Shown: positions 26,207 through 32,923 of the stretch, in pieces | Layout of the letters: each line of letters begins with the position of its first letter | How positions within the stretch are numbered: the stretch's first letter is position 1 | Assembly (NCBI GenBank): GCA_965216195.1 | Contig: OZ244151.1 | Span: 434,001-498,000 of the forward strand | From: Aridibacter sp965216195 | Lineage (GTDB): Bacteria > Acidobacteriota > Blastocatellia > Pyrinomonadales > Pyrinomonadaceae | Direction: 5' to 3' | DNA: 64,000 nucleotides | Made by a program: the position numbers and the translations under genes | The notes under the pieces: model-generated | The model's input: only the letters and a program-made list of their open reading frames with translations | Databases searched by the model: none | What the model was told of the DNA's origin: nothing

Positions 26207-27370
26207 ATGTTTCTTATACATTTGGACTGCGCCTTTTGCGGCGAAAATTACGAACCCAATCAACTTCTAAATCTCTGCTCAAAATGCGAAAAGCCGCTTT
26301 CAGCGAAATATGACCTGGAACATGCGGCCGCGAAGCTTACGAAGGATGCACTGAGAACAAGGGACTCGTGTCTTTGGCGTTATAGAGAAATACTTCCTGT
26401 CGAAAACGATGAAAACATTGTGAGCCTCGGTGAGGGGTGGACACCGCTCCTTAAGGCTGATCGGCTTGCTAAAACGCTTCCGCTCAAGCTTGACCTCTTT
26501 ATCAAAGACGAATCAAATAACCCTACTCAGAGTTTTAAAGCACGTGGGATGACCACCGCGATATCGATGGCAAAAGAGCTCGGAGTGCGGAAGGTCGCCG
26601 TGCCGTCTGCGGGAAATGCCGCGGGCGCCTTGGCCGCCTACGCTGGAAAAGCCGGCATGGAAGCGCATATTTTTATGCCGCAGGATACGCCCCGCGCAAA
26701 CATTGTTGAATGCGAGCAAACGGGCGCTTTCGTTACGCTGATCGAGGGATTAATAACTGATTGCGGGGCGGAGATCGCCAAACGAAAAGACGCCGAGGGC
26801 TGGTTTGATATTTCGACGCTAAAAGAGCCCTATCGTCTTGAAGGTAAGAAAACGATGGGTTATGAAATCGCCGAGCAGTTTGAATGGAATCTTCCGGACG
26901 TCATCCTTTATCCAACAGGCGGCGGCACAGGCTTGATAGGAATGTGGAAAGCCTTTAACGAAATGGAAGAAATGGGCCTTACGGGCACGAAGCGTCCTCG
27001 CATGGTATCGGTGCAATCAACCGGTTGCGCCCCGATTGTAGATGCATTTCACGCAGGAGAGCGGTTTGCGAACGAGTTTGAAAACGCCGCGACAGTTGCG
27101 TCGGGGCTGCGCGTTCCAAAAGCCGTCGGGGATTTTATGATTCTCGATGCCTTGCGCGAATCAAACGGAACCGCGGTGGCTGTTTCGGATAAGGAGCTCA
27201 CGAATGCAGTAAAAGAAATTGGCTCAGCTGAAGGTTTATTTGTTGCGCCTGAAGGAGCTGCTTGTTTGCCGACGCTTAAGAAACTAATCGCCGAAGACTG
27301 GGTTAAGGAAGAAGAAAGGGTTGTGCTTTATAACACTGGAGCGGGCGTAAAATATTTGGAGTGTTTTTAA
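26207..27370 (+). CDS. thrC: Threonine synthase
   Basis: PLP enzyme converting O-phosphohomoserine to threonine. The 387-residue protein begins with a zinc-ribbon-like CAFCGENYEPNQLLNLCSKC, then LGEGWTPLL, the PLP lysine in SFKARGM near residue 109, SAGNAAGALAAYAGKAG, the phosphate-binding PTGGGTGL and a C-terminal EGAACLPTL. The zinc-ribbon form is common in bacterial and archaeal threonine synthases. It lies 45 bp after tesA. Confidence 0.93.
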   Translation: MFLIHLDCAFCGENYEPNQLLNLCSKCEKPLSAKYDLEHAAAKLTKDALRTRDSCLWRYREILPVENDENIVSLGEGWTPLLKADRLAKTLPLKLDLFIKDESNNPTQSFKARGMTTAISMAKELGVRKVAVPSAGNAAGALAAYAGKAGMEAHIFMPQDTPRANIVECEQTGAFVTLIEGLITDCGAEIAKRKDAEGWFDISTLKEPYRLEGKKTMGYEIAEQFEWNLPDVILYPTGGGTGLIGMWKAFNEMEEMGLTGTKRPRMVSVQSTGCAPIVDAFHAGERFANEFENAATVASGLRVPKAVGDFMILDALRESNGTAVAVSDKELTNAVKEIGSAEGLFVAPEGAACLPTLKKLIAEDWVKEEERVVLYNTGAGVKYLECF

Positions 27371-27399
27371 GAAAGCGTGCCGGTAGAGGGAGGCGGAAA

Positions 27400-27435
27400 C
27401 CCGACAGTTATGGAGGGTGCCCTCCAGACTGTGGG
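27400..27435 (+). terminator. Strong hairpin after thrC
   Basis: CCC-ACAGT-TGGAGG and CCTCCA-ACTGT-GGG pair almost completely around a four-base loop, with only a bulged G and a small internal loop. It begins 30 bp after the thrC stop. No U run follows, so it may be a Rho-dependent end, an mRNA stabiliser or a repeat element. Confidence 0.5.
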
Positions 27436-27508
27436 AATCCACGTTTTCAAAATTTCTTCATTCTTACATAATTCTTATATCCTCACACCAATTTTTTAGG
27501 AGCGATTT

Positions 27509-27583
27509 ATGTTTCGAGTGATTTTCAACTTTTTTATCTTTTTGCTCATAGCTTTTATCTGCGTTTACGCGATAGTTGCTTAA
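27509..27583 (+). CDS. 24-residue single-span membrane peptide
   Basis: A short ORF preceded by AGGAGCG six bases before the ATG. The product MFRVIFNFFIFLLIAFICVY plus AIVA is a single hydrophobic helix with one Arg near the N terminus. Such small membrane proteins often tune transporters or kinases, or act as toxins. No partner or antisense RNA is obvious. It is too short for most gene callers. Confidence 0.5.
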   Translation: MFRVIFNFFIFLLIAFICVYAIVA

Positions 27584-27592
27584 TAGCATAAA

Positions 27593-29287
27593 TTAGAGTG
27601 CAGCGATCAATTTTTTAAGATCGTTTGATACGTCTTTCCCCAAATGCACCCTCAGAGCCCTTCTGTTTCTATTTAACAAAACCTGAAAGTCACCGCGAGC
27701 TTGTGCGGCTTTTACAACTCCAAAACTAAATTTCTGTTCAGGGACCTCAAAATCCGCTGCATCTTCAGAAGTAATCTGTAAAAATACACCGTTATTTGCG
27801 CCGCCTTTATATGCTTGCCCGGTAGAATGTAGAAAACGAGGTCCAAAACCTAAGCAGGTTGCGCACAATTCTCGGCGTAAAACGTAGTGACGAATCTTTT
27901 GCAATAATTCTTCGTTTTCTGCGTTCATTTCGATATAAGCTAGCACCGCGAAGTAGTCGTATTCCTCGATGTGTTCGATATGCGAGTTTAGATATTTGGC
28001 CAAAGATTTTTTGTCGCCCACAAGCTTGTTTAGTGATTGTAGATACTCGTCGCTCGTGAAAAGTTTAATTCCATCTTCTTCGTAAAATGGTTCTTCGTTT
28101 GGAAGCGTACCGGTTTCTTCGTAAGCGCTGGTGATCTTTTTTGCCTCAATTTTTGCCGCTTCGACATCCGGTTGATCAAACGGATTGATTCCCATAACGG
28201 CTCCCGCAACTGCTGTTGCAAATTCCCAACGGAAAAACTCCTGTCCGAGATTCGCTTTTTCGTCTAATGTCATACGCACAACCGGGAATCCGCTGCTTTC
28301 CAAGAGATCAATCTTTGCATCAATCGATTCATCATTTGAGCCCTTGAGTTTCACAAAAGCAAAAATGCGATCATCGTCGTAATCATCTGCCGAGAGAGGG
28401 GCCTCGCGATCAATCGGAATTATCGAAACACCTTTTTTCCCTGTGCTCTCTGCGATCAACTGCTCCAGCCATGCTCCTACATCATAGATTTCCGGCGATG
28501 TAAAAATCGTCAATTTTTCGCGGTTGTGCTTGTGGCAAACCCCAAGTATCAAACCCAAAAGCGCACCCGGATTTTCATCAGGCAAATGAGACTTGCATGA
28601 ATGAACCATCTCCATCGTGCGCGTTAAGAAATCTTCCGCGTCTAATCCCATCGCCGCTGCAGGAATCATCCCGAAAACGGAAAGCGCAGAAAATCTACCG
28701 CCTACAGTTGGTTCGCCATAGAAAATATGACGAAGGCCATCGCTTTTCGCTAGTGCCTCTAATTTTGATCCGGGATCGGTGATTGCCACAAAGTGCCTGC
28801 CGGCGTTTTCTTCGCCAAACGCATCAGAAACAAGCTTGCGAAAATACTGGTAAAAAGTGTTTGGTTCAAGCGTCGAACCGCTTTTGCTCGCTACAATGAA
28901 AAGCGCTTTTGATACATCAATTTTTGATTCGAGGGTCTTGATCTGAGCTGGAACGGTTGAATCGAGGATGTGAAAATGCGGTTTGTTAAAAGTGATCGAG
29001 AGCACTTCGGGGCAAAGTGACGAACCGCCCATTCCGAGGAGAACGATGCTTTCAAAACCTGCTGAACTTACGTCTTTTGCGAATTCTGTAAATTTTTTTG
29101 CCTCGCCTTGTTCGCGTTCAACAATTTCGAGCCAGCCGAGCCATTTATCCTCGTCTGTGTCTGTCCAAACGCTAGAATCTTTGTTCCAAATTCGACCAAT
29201 TTTATCGGAGGATTTCCAATTTTTGAGTTCTTCTTTGACGGCGCCTTCCAGAGTGCTTGGAAGACAATAAGTGAATTGATTAAGCAT
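27593..29287 (-). CDS. pgi: Glucose-6-phosphate isomerase (PGI part of TAL-PGI type)
   Basis: A 564-residue sugar isomerase. LLGMGGSSLCPEVL, IVASKSGSTLEPN, AITDPGSKLEALA, GGRFSALSVFG and the C-terminal FLHSTGQAYKGG are the hallmarks of the PGI half of bifunctional transaldolase/PGI proteins found in Acidobacteria and Cyanobacteria. Its start (LNQFTYCLPSTLEGAVKEEL) corresponds to the linker of those fusions, so here the PGI half stands alone and a separate transaldolase would be expected elsewhere. A repeat element lies 32 bp upstream. Confidence 0.9.
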   Translation of the reverse strand: MLNQFTYCLPSTLEGAVKEELKNWKSSDKIGRIWNKDSSVWTDTDEDKWLGWLEIVEREQGEAKKFTEFAKDVSSAGFESIVLLGMGGSSLCPEVLSITFNKPHFHILDSTVPAQIKTLESKIDVSKALFIVASKSGSTLEPNTFYQYFRKLVSDAFGEENAGRHFVAITDPGSKLEALAKSDGLRHIFYGEPTVGGRFSALSVFGMIPAAAMGLDAEDFLTRTMEMVHSCKSHLPDENPGALLGLILGVCHKHNREKLTIFTSPEIYDVGAWLEQLIAESTGKKGVSIIPIDREAPLSADDYDDDRIFAFVKLKGSNDESIDAKIDLLESSGFPVVRMTLDEKANLGQEFFRWEFATAVAGAVMGINPFDQPDVEAAKIEAKKITSAYEETGTLPNEEPFYEEDGIKLFTSDEYLQSLNKLVGDKKSLAKYLNSHIEHIEEYDYFAVLAYIEMNAENEELLQKIRHYVLRRELCATCLGFGPRFLHSTGQAYKGGANNGVFLQITSEDAADFEVPEQKFSFGVVKAAQARGDFQVLLNRNRRALRVHLGKDVSNDLKKLIAAL

Positions 29288-29318
29288 GTCAATAATTTAA
29301 CATAGGACATTGATTCTG

Positions 29319-29428
29319 TGGAGCGTAAGCATCCTGCTTGCGTGAGTGCAAAGCACGAAATATGGTTGACGAAATACAGTTGTCTTGGGACGCAGAAGTG
29401 TCCGCGCAAGCAGGATGCTTACGCTCCA
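29319..29428. repeat. 110-bp element with 24-bp perfect inverted repeats
   Basis: The arm at 29319-29342 (containing GGAGCGTAAGCATCC) is exactly mirrored at 29405-29428, enclosing 62 bp with no ORF. It lies between the divergent PGI and TPR genes. A diverged copy is at 3345-3439. The form is MITE-like; no matching transposase is identified in the window. Confidence 0.85.
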
Positions 29429-29461
29429 GTCCCAGGGCAATTGAATGCTATAATTCGACCT

Positions 29462-30379
29462 ATGAAACGAATTTATGCACACTCCCTCGCGGTCGTGTTT
29501 CTGCCTGTTTTGTTTGCAATTGGAATTTTTGGACAAACGGAATGTTTGGAGAACGCAAAGAGTGTTAAACCTATCTTGTCCGAAACTGCGAGAAACGTTT
29601 ACACTTCAAAACTTCGGGAAGCCCAGATAGTTTTCGATAAATCTTCAAACGACTCGGATTCAACAATTTGGTTTGGTCGTCGCCACGCTTACCTTGGAAA
29701 CTACAAAAAAGCAATTGAAATCTACGCCGAAGGAATTCAAAAATACCCAAACGACGCTCGCTTTTATCGTCATCGCGGTCACCGTTTGATCACGCTCCGC
29801 TGTTTTGACGATGCGATTAAAGATTTCGAAAAAGCCGCGAAACTGATCAAAGGAAAACCTGACGAGATCGAGCCGGATGGTTTGCCAAACGCGCGAAACA
29901 TTCCGACTTCCACGCTCCAATCAAATATCTGGTATCACCTCGGGCTAGCCTACTATCTAAAGGGCGATTTCAAACGAGCGGCAAAGGCTTACAAAAAGTG
30001 TCTCAACGTGTCGAAAAACCCGGATATGCTGGTCGCGACTATGAACTGGCGTTATATTTCCCTTGGCCGCGCAGGGAAGGCCGAGAAAGCGAAAAAGGAA
30101 CTGCGGCGGATTAAAGACGGTCTCGACATCATCGAAAACGACAGCTACTACAAGCTTATAAAAGTTTATCAGGGTAAAATAAGTGCTGATGATCTCTTAA
30201 AAGAGATCGTTTCGGACACAAACAACCTCGGCAATGCCTCGATTGGTTACGGTCTTGGAAATTGGTTCTTGATGAACGGCAAAAAAGAAAAAGCTTTTGA
30301 GGCTTTTCGCAAGATCACAAACGGGAACCAATGGTCGAGTTTTGGATATATTGCCGCTGAAGCGGAACAGAAAAGATAG
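29462..30379 (+). CDS. Secreted TPR protein with REP-derived signal peptide
   Basis: About 305 residues: a signal peptide (MKRIYAHSLAVVFLPVLFAI) then TPR helices (TIWFGRRHAYLGNYKKAIEIYAEGI, IWYHLGLAYYLKGDFKRAAKAYKK). The function is probably periplasmic protein-protein interaction. The ATG at 29462 is chosen because the upstream frame runs through the 110-bp repeat. Codons 5-17 coincide with a copy of the REP found around the RAYT gene, so the hydrophobic core of the signal peptide appears to derive from a mobile repeat. Confidence 0.8.
   Translation: MKRIYAHSLAVVFLPVLFAIGIFGQTECLENAKSVKPILSETARNVYTSKLREAQIVFDKSSNDSDSTIWFGRRHAYLGNYKKAIEIYAEGIQKYPNDARFYRHRGHRLITLRCFDDAIKDFEKAAKLIKGKPDEIEPDGLPNARNIPTSTLQSNIWYHLGLAYYLKGDFKRAAKAYKKCLNVSKNPDMLVATMNWRYISLGRAGKAEKAKKELRRIKDGLDIIENDSYYKLIKVYQGKISADDLLKEIVSDTNNLGNASIGYGLGNWFLMNGKKEKAFEAFRKITNGNQWSSFGYIAAEAEQKR
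29476..29511 (-). repeat. REP copy inside the TPR gene's signal-peptide codons
   Basis: Read on the minus strand it contains GGCAGAAACACGACCGC and GAGGGAGTGTGCA, matching the REPs that flank the RAYT gene. It is fully inside the coding region and keeps the frame open. Confidence 0.85.
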
Positions 30380-30384
30380 CCTGG

Positions 30385-30398
30385 CAGACGGAAACACG
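30385..30398 (+). repeat. Left half of a REP split by the IS110-family element
   Basis: CAGACGGAAACACG matches the first half of the REP (CAGGCGGAAACACG) with one difference. Joined to 31840-31857 it rebuilds a 32-base REP with two mismatches. It lies 5 bp after the stop of the TPR gene. Confidence 0.65.
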
Positions 30399-30692
30399 TC
30401 TCTAAAGACGACTTCGGTGTCAAGACGAACCTCCGACGACTCGCCCTTAGGGCGAGATGATCGGCTGTTAGCTTCTGACAAATAAGACCCGTTCATCTGG
30501 TTTTTGTTTAATTGGTTTTTGTCGGTTCTTTTTTACGTGGAACCAGACTCACGAGTAAAACCTGCTGTGGGTTCACTCAAACATCTCTTCGAACATTACT
30601 AAGGGGAGCGTTTTTCGCTTCCTTTTTGAACATGATGTATGTATTCACACTTCCTGTCCCGGTTAAGGGATCAGGAGGGTTGGGTAACTCCA

Positions 30693-31757
30693 TCAACCGA
30701 CGGTCATTTCAGGCCCCGCGTTTCCCCGAGTATCCCCAACTGTGCGTCCACGGCGGTCAAACTCCTGCGCTGATATTTCGTCACGCAGCATTATCGAGAG
30801 TTTGACCAAAAGCTTTCTGGCTGCGGCAGTCTTTGCAACCGCCGGGTGTTTCTTTCTTAGCAAACGCTTGTAAAAGCTTTTTAACTTAGGGTCATAACGT
30901 ATCGACGTCAGCATTGCCTGTCCAACAAGCCAGCGAACAAGAGGCGATCCGGCCTTGCTGATGCTCCCAAACTTTCTTCTTCCTCCGCTTGAATCCTCCA
31001 GCGGATCATAACCGATAAATTTAGTTACTTGTTTTGGTGCATTGTCGAATCGCGAGATATCGCCAATCGTATTAACAACTGCAAGAGCCGTTAGATAGCC
31101 GACCCCCTTTTGCGTTAACAGAAGCTGTACCCGCTTGTCCTTATCTGCCTTGTCGCTGAGCCATCTCTCCAGTTTCTTAATCTCCTGATTGTAGAACTCA
31201 AGCAAATCAAACAAATGGACTCGCTGCAGCTGACACGCTTCATCTAAGTTGGCATCCTTAACCCGTGTTTGAAAACTAAGAGTTCTCATCTTTCCTTTCG
31301 GAAGTCCAACCGTATGGGCCAGAACCTGTAGACGGTTGTAGGTAGCCGTTCGCATCTTTACCAGAGACAGCCTCAGTCTGAGCGTCTCCAGTATCCGGTT
31401 CTCCTCTCGCGAGCGCCTCCAAATGGCTGGAAACTCTCCTCTCAACAAAAGCCTCAGTATCAGCTCAGCATCAAGCCGGTCATTCTTATGACGCGTCTCC
31501 GCACGCTTTCTGATCTTATACGGATCTCCGACCAAAAGCTTATGTCCTGCCCTCTCAATTAGGTCTTCAAACCACTGCGCCCGGCACGAGGCTTCGATAC
31601 CTACTACCGCACTTTGATCAAGCGATTCATAAAACTTCCTGACTTTCTCTATGTCTTTATGAAACAGCTCAAAAGTATCAGTTTCGCCCGTTTCGCTATC
31701 GCACCAGGCGATCATTTGCTGATGCGCATGAAAATCTACTCCAATGTATAATGTCAT
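30693..31757 (-). CDS. IS110-family transposase (DEDD recombinase)
   Basis: A 354-residue recombinase. The N-terminal RuvC-like domain has YIGVDFHAHQQMIAWCD, VGIEASCRAQWFEDLI and KNDRLDAELILRLL, giving the D-E-D-D set. A helical linker follows, and then the C-terminal domain with VGYLTALAVVNTIGDISRF, FIGYDPLEDSSGGRR and GSISKAGSPLVRWLVGQA carrying the conserved serine region. GGAG precedes the start. In this family, target and donor choice is set by a structured non-coding RNA encoded in the element. Confidence 0.95.
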   Translation of the reverse strand: MTLYIGVDFHAHQQMIAWCDSETGETDTFELFHKDIEKVRKFYESLDQSAVVGIEASCRAQWFEDLIERAGHKLLVGDPYKIRKRAETRHKNDRLDAELILRLLLRGEFPAIWRRSREENRILETLRLRLSLVKMRTATYNRLQVLAHTVGLPKGKMRTLSFQTRVKDANLDEACQLQRVHLFDLLEFYNQEIKKLERWLSDKADKDKRVQLLLTQKGVGYLTALAVVNTIGDISRFDNAPKQVTKFIGYDPLEDSSGGRRKFGSISKAGSPLVRWLVGQAMLTSIRYDPKLKSFYKRLLRKKHPAVAKTAAARKLLVKLSIMLRDEISAQEFDRRGRTVGDTRGNAGPEMTVG

Positions 31758-31830
31758 AACGGTTTCTCCTTCAAAGAACGGGGTTATTTGTCACAATGAT
31801 TGTAGTTCATTGTTGGAGAAGCCGTTTTTT
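31758..31830. promoter_or_regulatory. Hairpin in the 5' leader of the IS110 transposase
   Basis: AACGGTTTCTCC (31758-31769) pairs with GGAGAAGCCGTT (31815-31826), with an inner ACAATG/CATTGT stem. On the plus strand it is followed by T6, so it acts as a terminator for transcripts entering the element. On the minus strand it is the 5' leader of the transposase and includes its ribosome-binding site. Confidence 0.55.
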
Positions 31831-31839
31831 ATAACATCA

Positions 31840-31857
31840 ACCACGAGGGAGTGTGCA
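31840..31857 (+). repeat. Right half of the REP split by the IS110-family element
   Basis: ACCACGAGGGAGTGTGCA matches the second half of the REP with one difference. The matching first half is at 30385-30398. Confidence 0.65.
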
Positions 31858-31871
31858 AAAAGACAAAAAAA

Positions 31872-31950
31872 TGCCGAGATGAAAACGGCTTGCGCTGCAC
31901 CAATGCTTTGGAGGAGCTATGAAGTACATCGCGACGTTTGCACCTCGGCA
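31872..31950. ncRNA. Hairpin element A with conserved 19-nt loop
   Basis: TGCCGAG/CTCGGCA, AAACG/CGTTT and TGCG/CGCG form an extended stem around a loop holding GCTTTGGAGGAGCTATGAA (31905-31923). The same 19 bases sit at the same offset in element B (42793-42873), whose stems have unrelated sequence but also pair. On the minus strand A begins 9 bp after the TPR gene stop and is followed by T7, so it is at least a terminator there, with an apical CTCCTCC that could pair with ribosome-binding sites. On the plus strand the loop reads as a ribosome-binding site plus ATG. Confidence 0.6.
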
Positions 31951-31959
31951 AACATAAAC

Positions 31960-32712
31960 TCACTTTACCGCAGTAAGTTTATTTTCAAATAACGCGTTGA
32001 AAAGCTGTTTTGCTAAATTGCGATCAAGGGTTTTGAGTGATGCATATTGTTGAATCGCTTCGTTTCTGCGGTTTAACGAAATGTATGCAGCAGCTAGATT
32101 AAAACGCACATTCTTATTATTTGGATCGAGCTGAACCGCTTTTCGAAATATCCTCACCGCCTTTTTATATTGAGCGTTCCGGTTTAACGCACACGCTAAA
32201 TTATTTAAAACCACGGCGTCGCGCGGCTTGATTTTCGCAGCGGCCGTTAAAACCTCAATCGCCTCCTTGTCCTGATTCAGTTGAGAGAGTGCGGCACCGA
32301 GATCGCTGTAAGTCGCAACAAAATCGGGCGCGAATTCAATCGCCTTTTGGTAATTCAGTACGGCCTTTAAAAGGTCTCCCTTTCGGTAATACGTAACGCC
32401 CAAATTCCGATAAGCTTCCGCGAAATCGGGCTTGAGCTCCAACGCTTTTGAAAAGCTGTCAACCGCTTTGGCGTATTCGCCAAGATCGCTGTAAACCGCT
32501 CCAAGATTATTATGTGCCCGCGCGTGATTCGGGTTTAGCGAAATCGCTTTCTTTAAGGCAACGATAGCCTCAGCGAAATTGCCGTTTTTATGCAGAAGCG
32601 TTCCTTTATTGTATAGATCGTTTGCGTCCACACTGGTCTTCGTTTGCGCAACCGCCGAAACTGCCAGAGTTAAAATAATTAGAATTATTGCCGTAAGATT
32701 TTTGTTTTTCAT
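31960..32712 (-). CDS. Secreted TPR protein
   Basis: A 250-residue protein with a signal peptide (LTAIILIILTLAVSAVAQ) followed by six consecutive 34-residue TPR units, e.g. ARAHNNLGAVYSDLGEYAKA and AEAYRNLGVTYYRKGDLLKA. It is likely a periplasmic scaffold. It is divergent from the first winged-helix/TPR regulator and shares with it a palindromic promoter region that is duplicated upstream of the SDR gene at 39411. Confidence 0.85.
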   Translation of the reverse strand: MKNKNLTAIILIILTLAVSAVAQTKTSVDANDLYNKGTLLHKNGNFAEAIVALKKAISLNPNHARAHNNLGAVYSDLGEYAKAVDSFSKALELKPDFAEAYRNLGVTYYRKGDLLKAVLNYQKAIEFAPDFVATYSDLGAALSQLNQDKEAIEVLTAAAKIKPRDAVVLNNLACALNRNAQYKKAVRIFRKAVQLDPNNKNVRFNLAAAYISLNRRNEAIQQYASLKTLDRNLAKQLFNALFENKLTAVK

Positions 32713-32751
32713 TTTTACCTCTGTTGTTGCCCAATTGCAGCTATGAAAAAA

Positions 32752-32795
32752 TTTGCTCCGACACTTGCTTTGGGCATATAATGTGCCGAAGCAAA
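32752..32795. promoter_or_regulatory. Palindromic divergent promoter region, copy 1
   Basis: TTTGCTCCGACAC and GTGCCGAAGCAAA are imperfect inverted arms around TATAAT (32777-32782); an inner palindrome (TTGCTT...AAGCAA) is centred on this -10 box. TTGCTC lies 18 bp upstream as a possible -35. The whole ~180-bp gap down to the regulator start is repeated at 40196-40366. A winged-helix protein encoded beside it is the obvious candidate to bind here. Confidence 0.6.
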
Positions 32796-32923
32796 TAGGT
32801 TAAAGAAGCTGTAGCTGCCAACTTCCTTCGACCATGCGGCGAAGGTACAGAAAAGACTCGTGTAAAGTCTTTCCAAAAACCTGGAATTTTCTTTACTTTT
32901 TTTTCGTAACCCCTAGTTATACG

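Larger units (their letters stand above)
30399..31839 (-). mobile_element. IS110-family insertion sequence inserted in a REP
   Basis: The ~1.44-kb element contains one DEDD transposase gene, with ~294 bp of non-coding DNA on its 3' side and ~82 bp on its 5' side. Ends are inferred from the two halves of a REP on either side; there are no terminal inverted repeats or target duplication, as usual for this family. The non-coding DNA includes a CTCGCCC/GGGCGAG hairpin at 30440-30456 and, on the plus strand, a terminator-like hairpin at 30604-30627. The longer non-coding side downstream of the gene suggests the IS1111-type layout, where the guide (bridge/seek) RNA would lie there. Confidence 0.65.
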
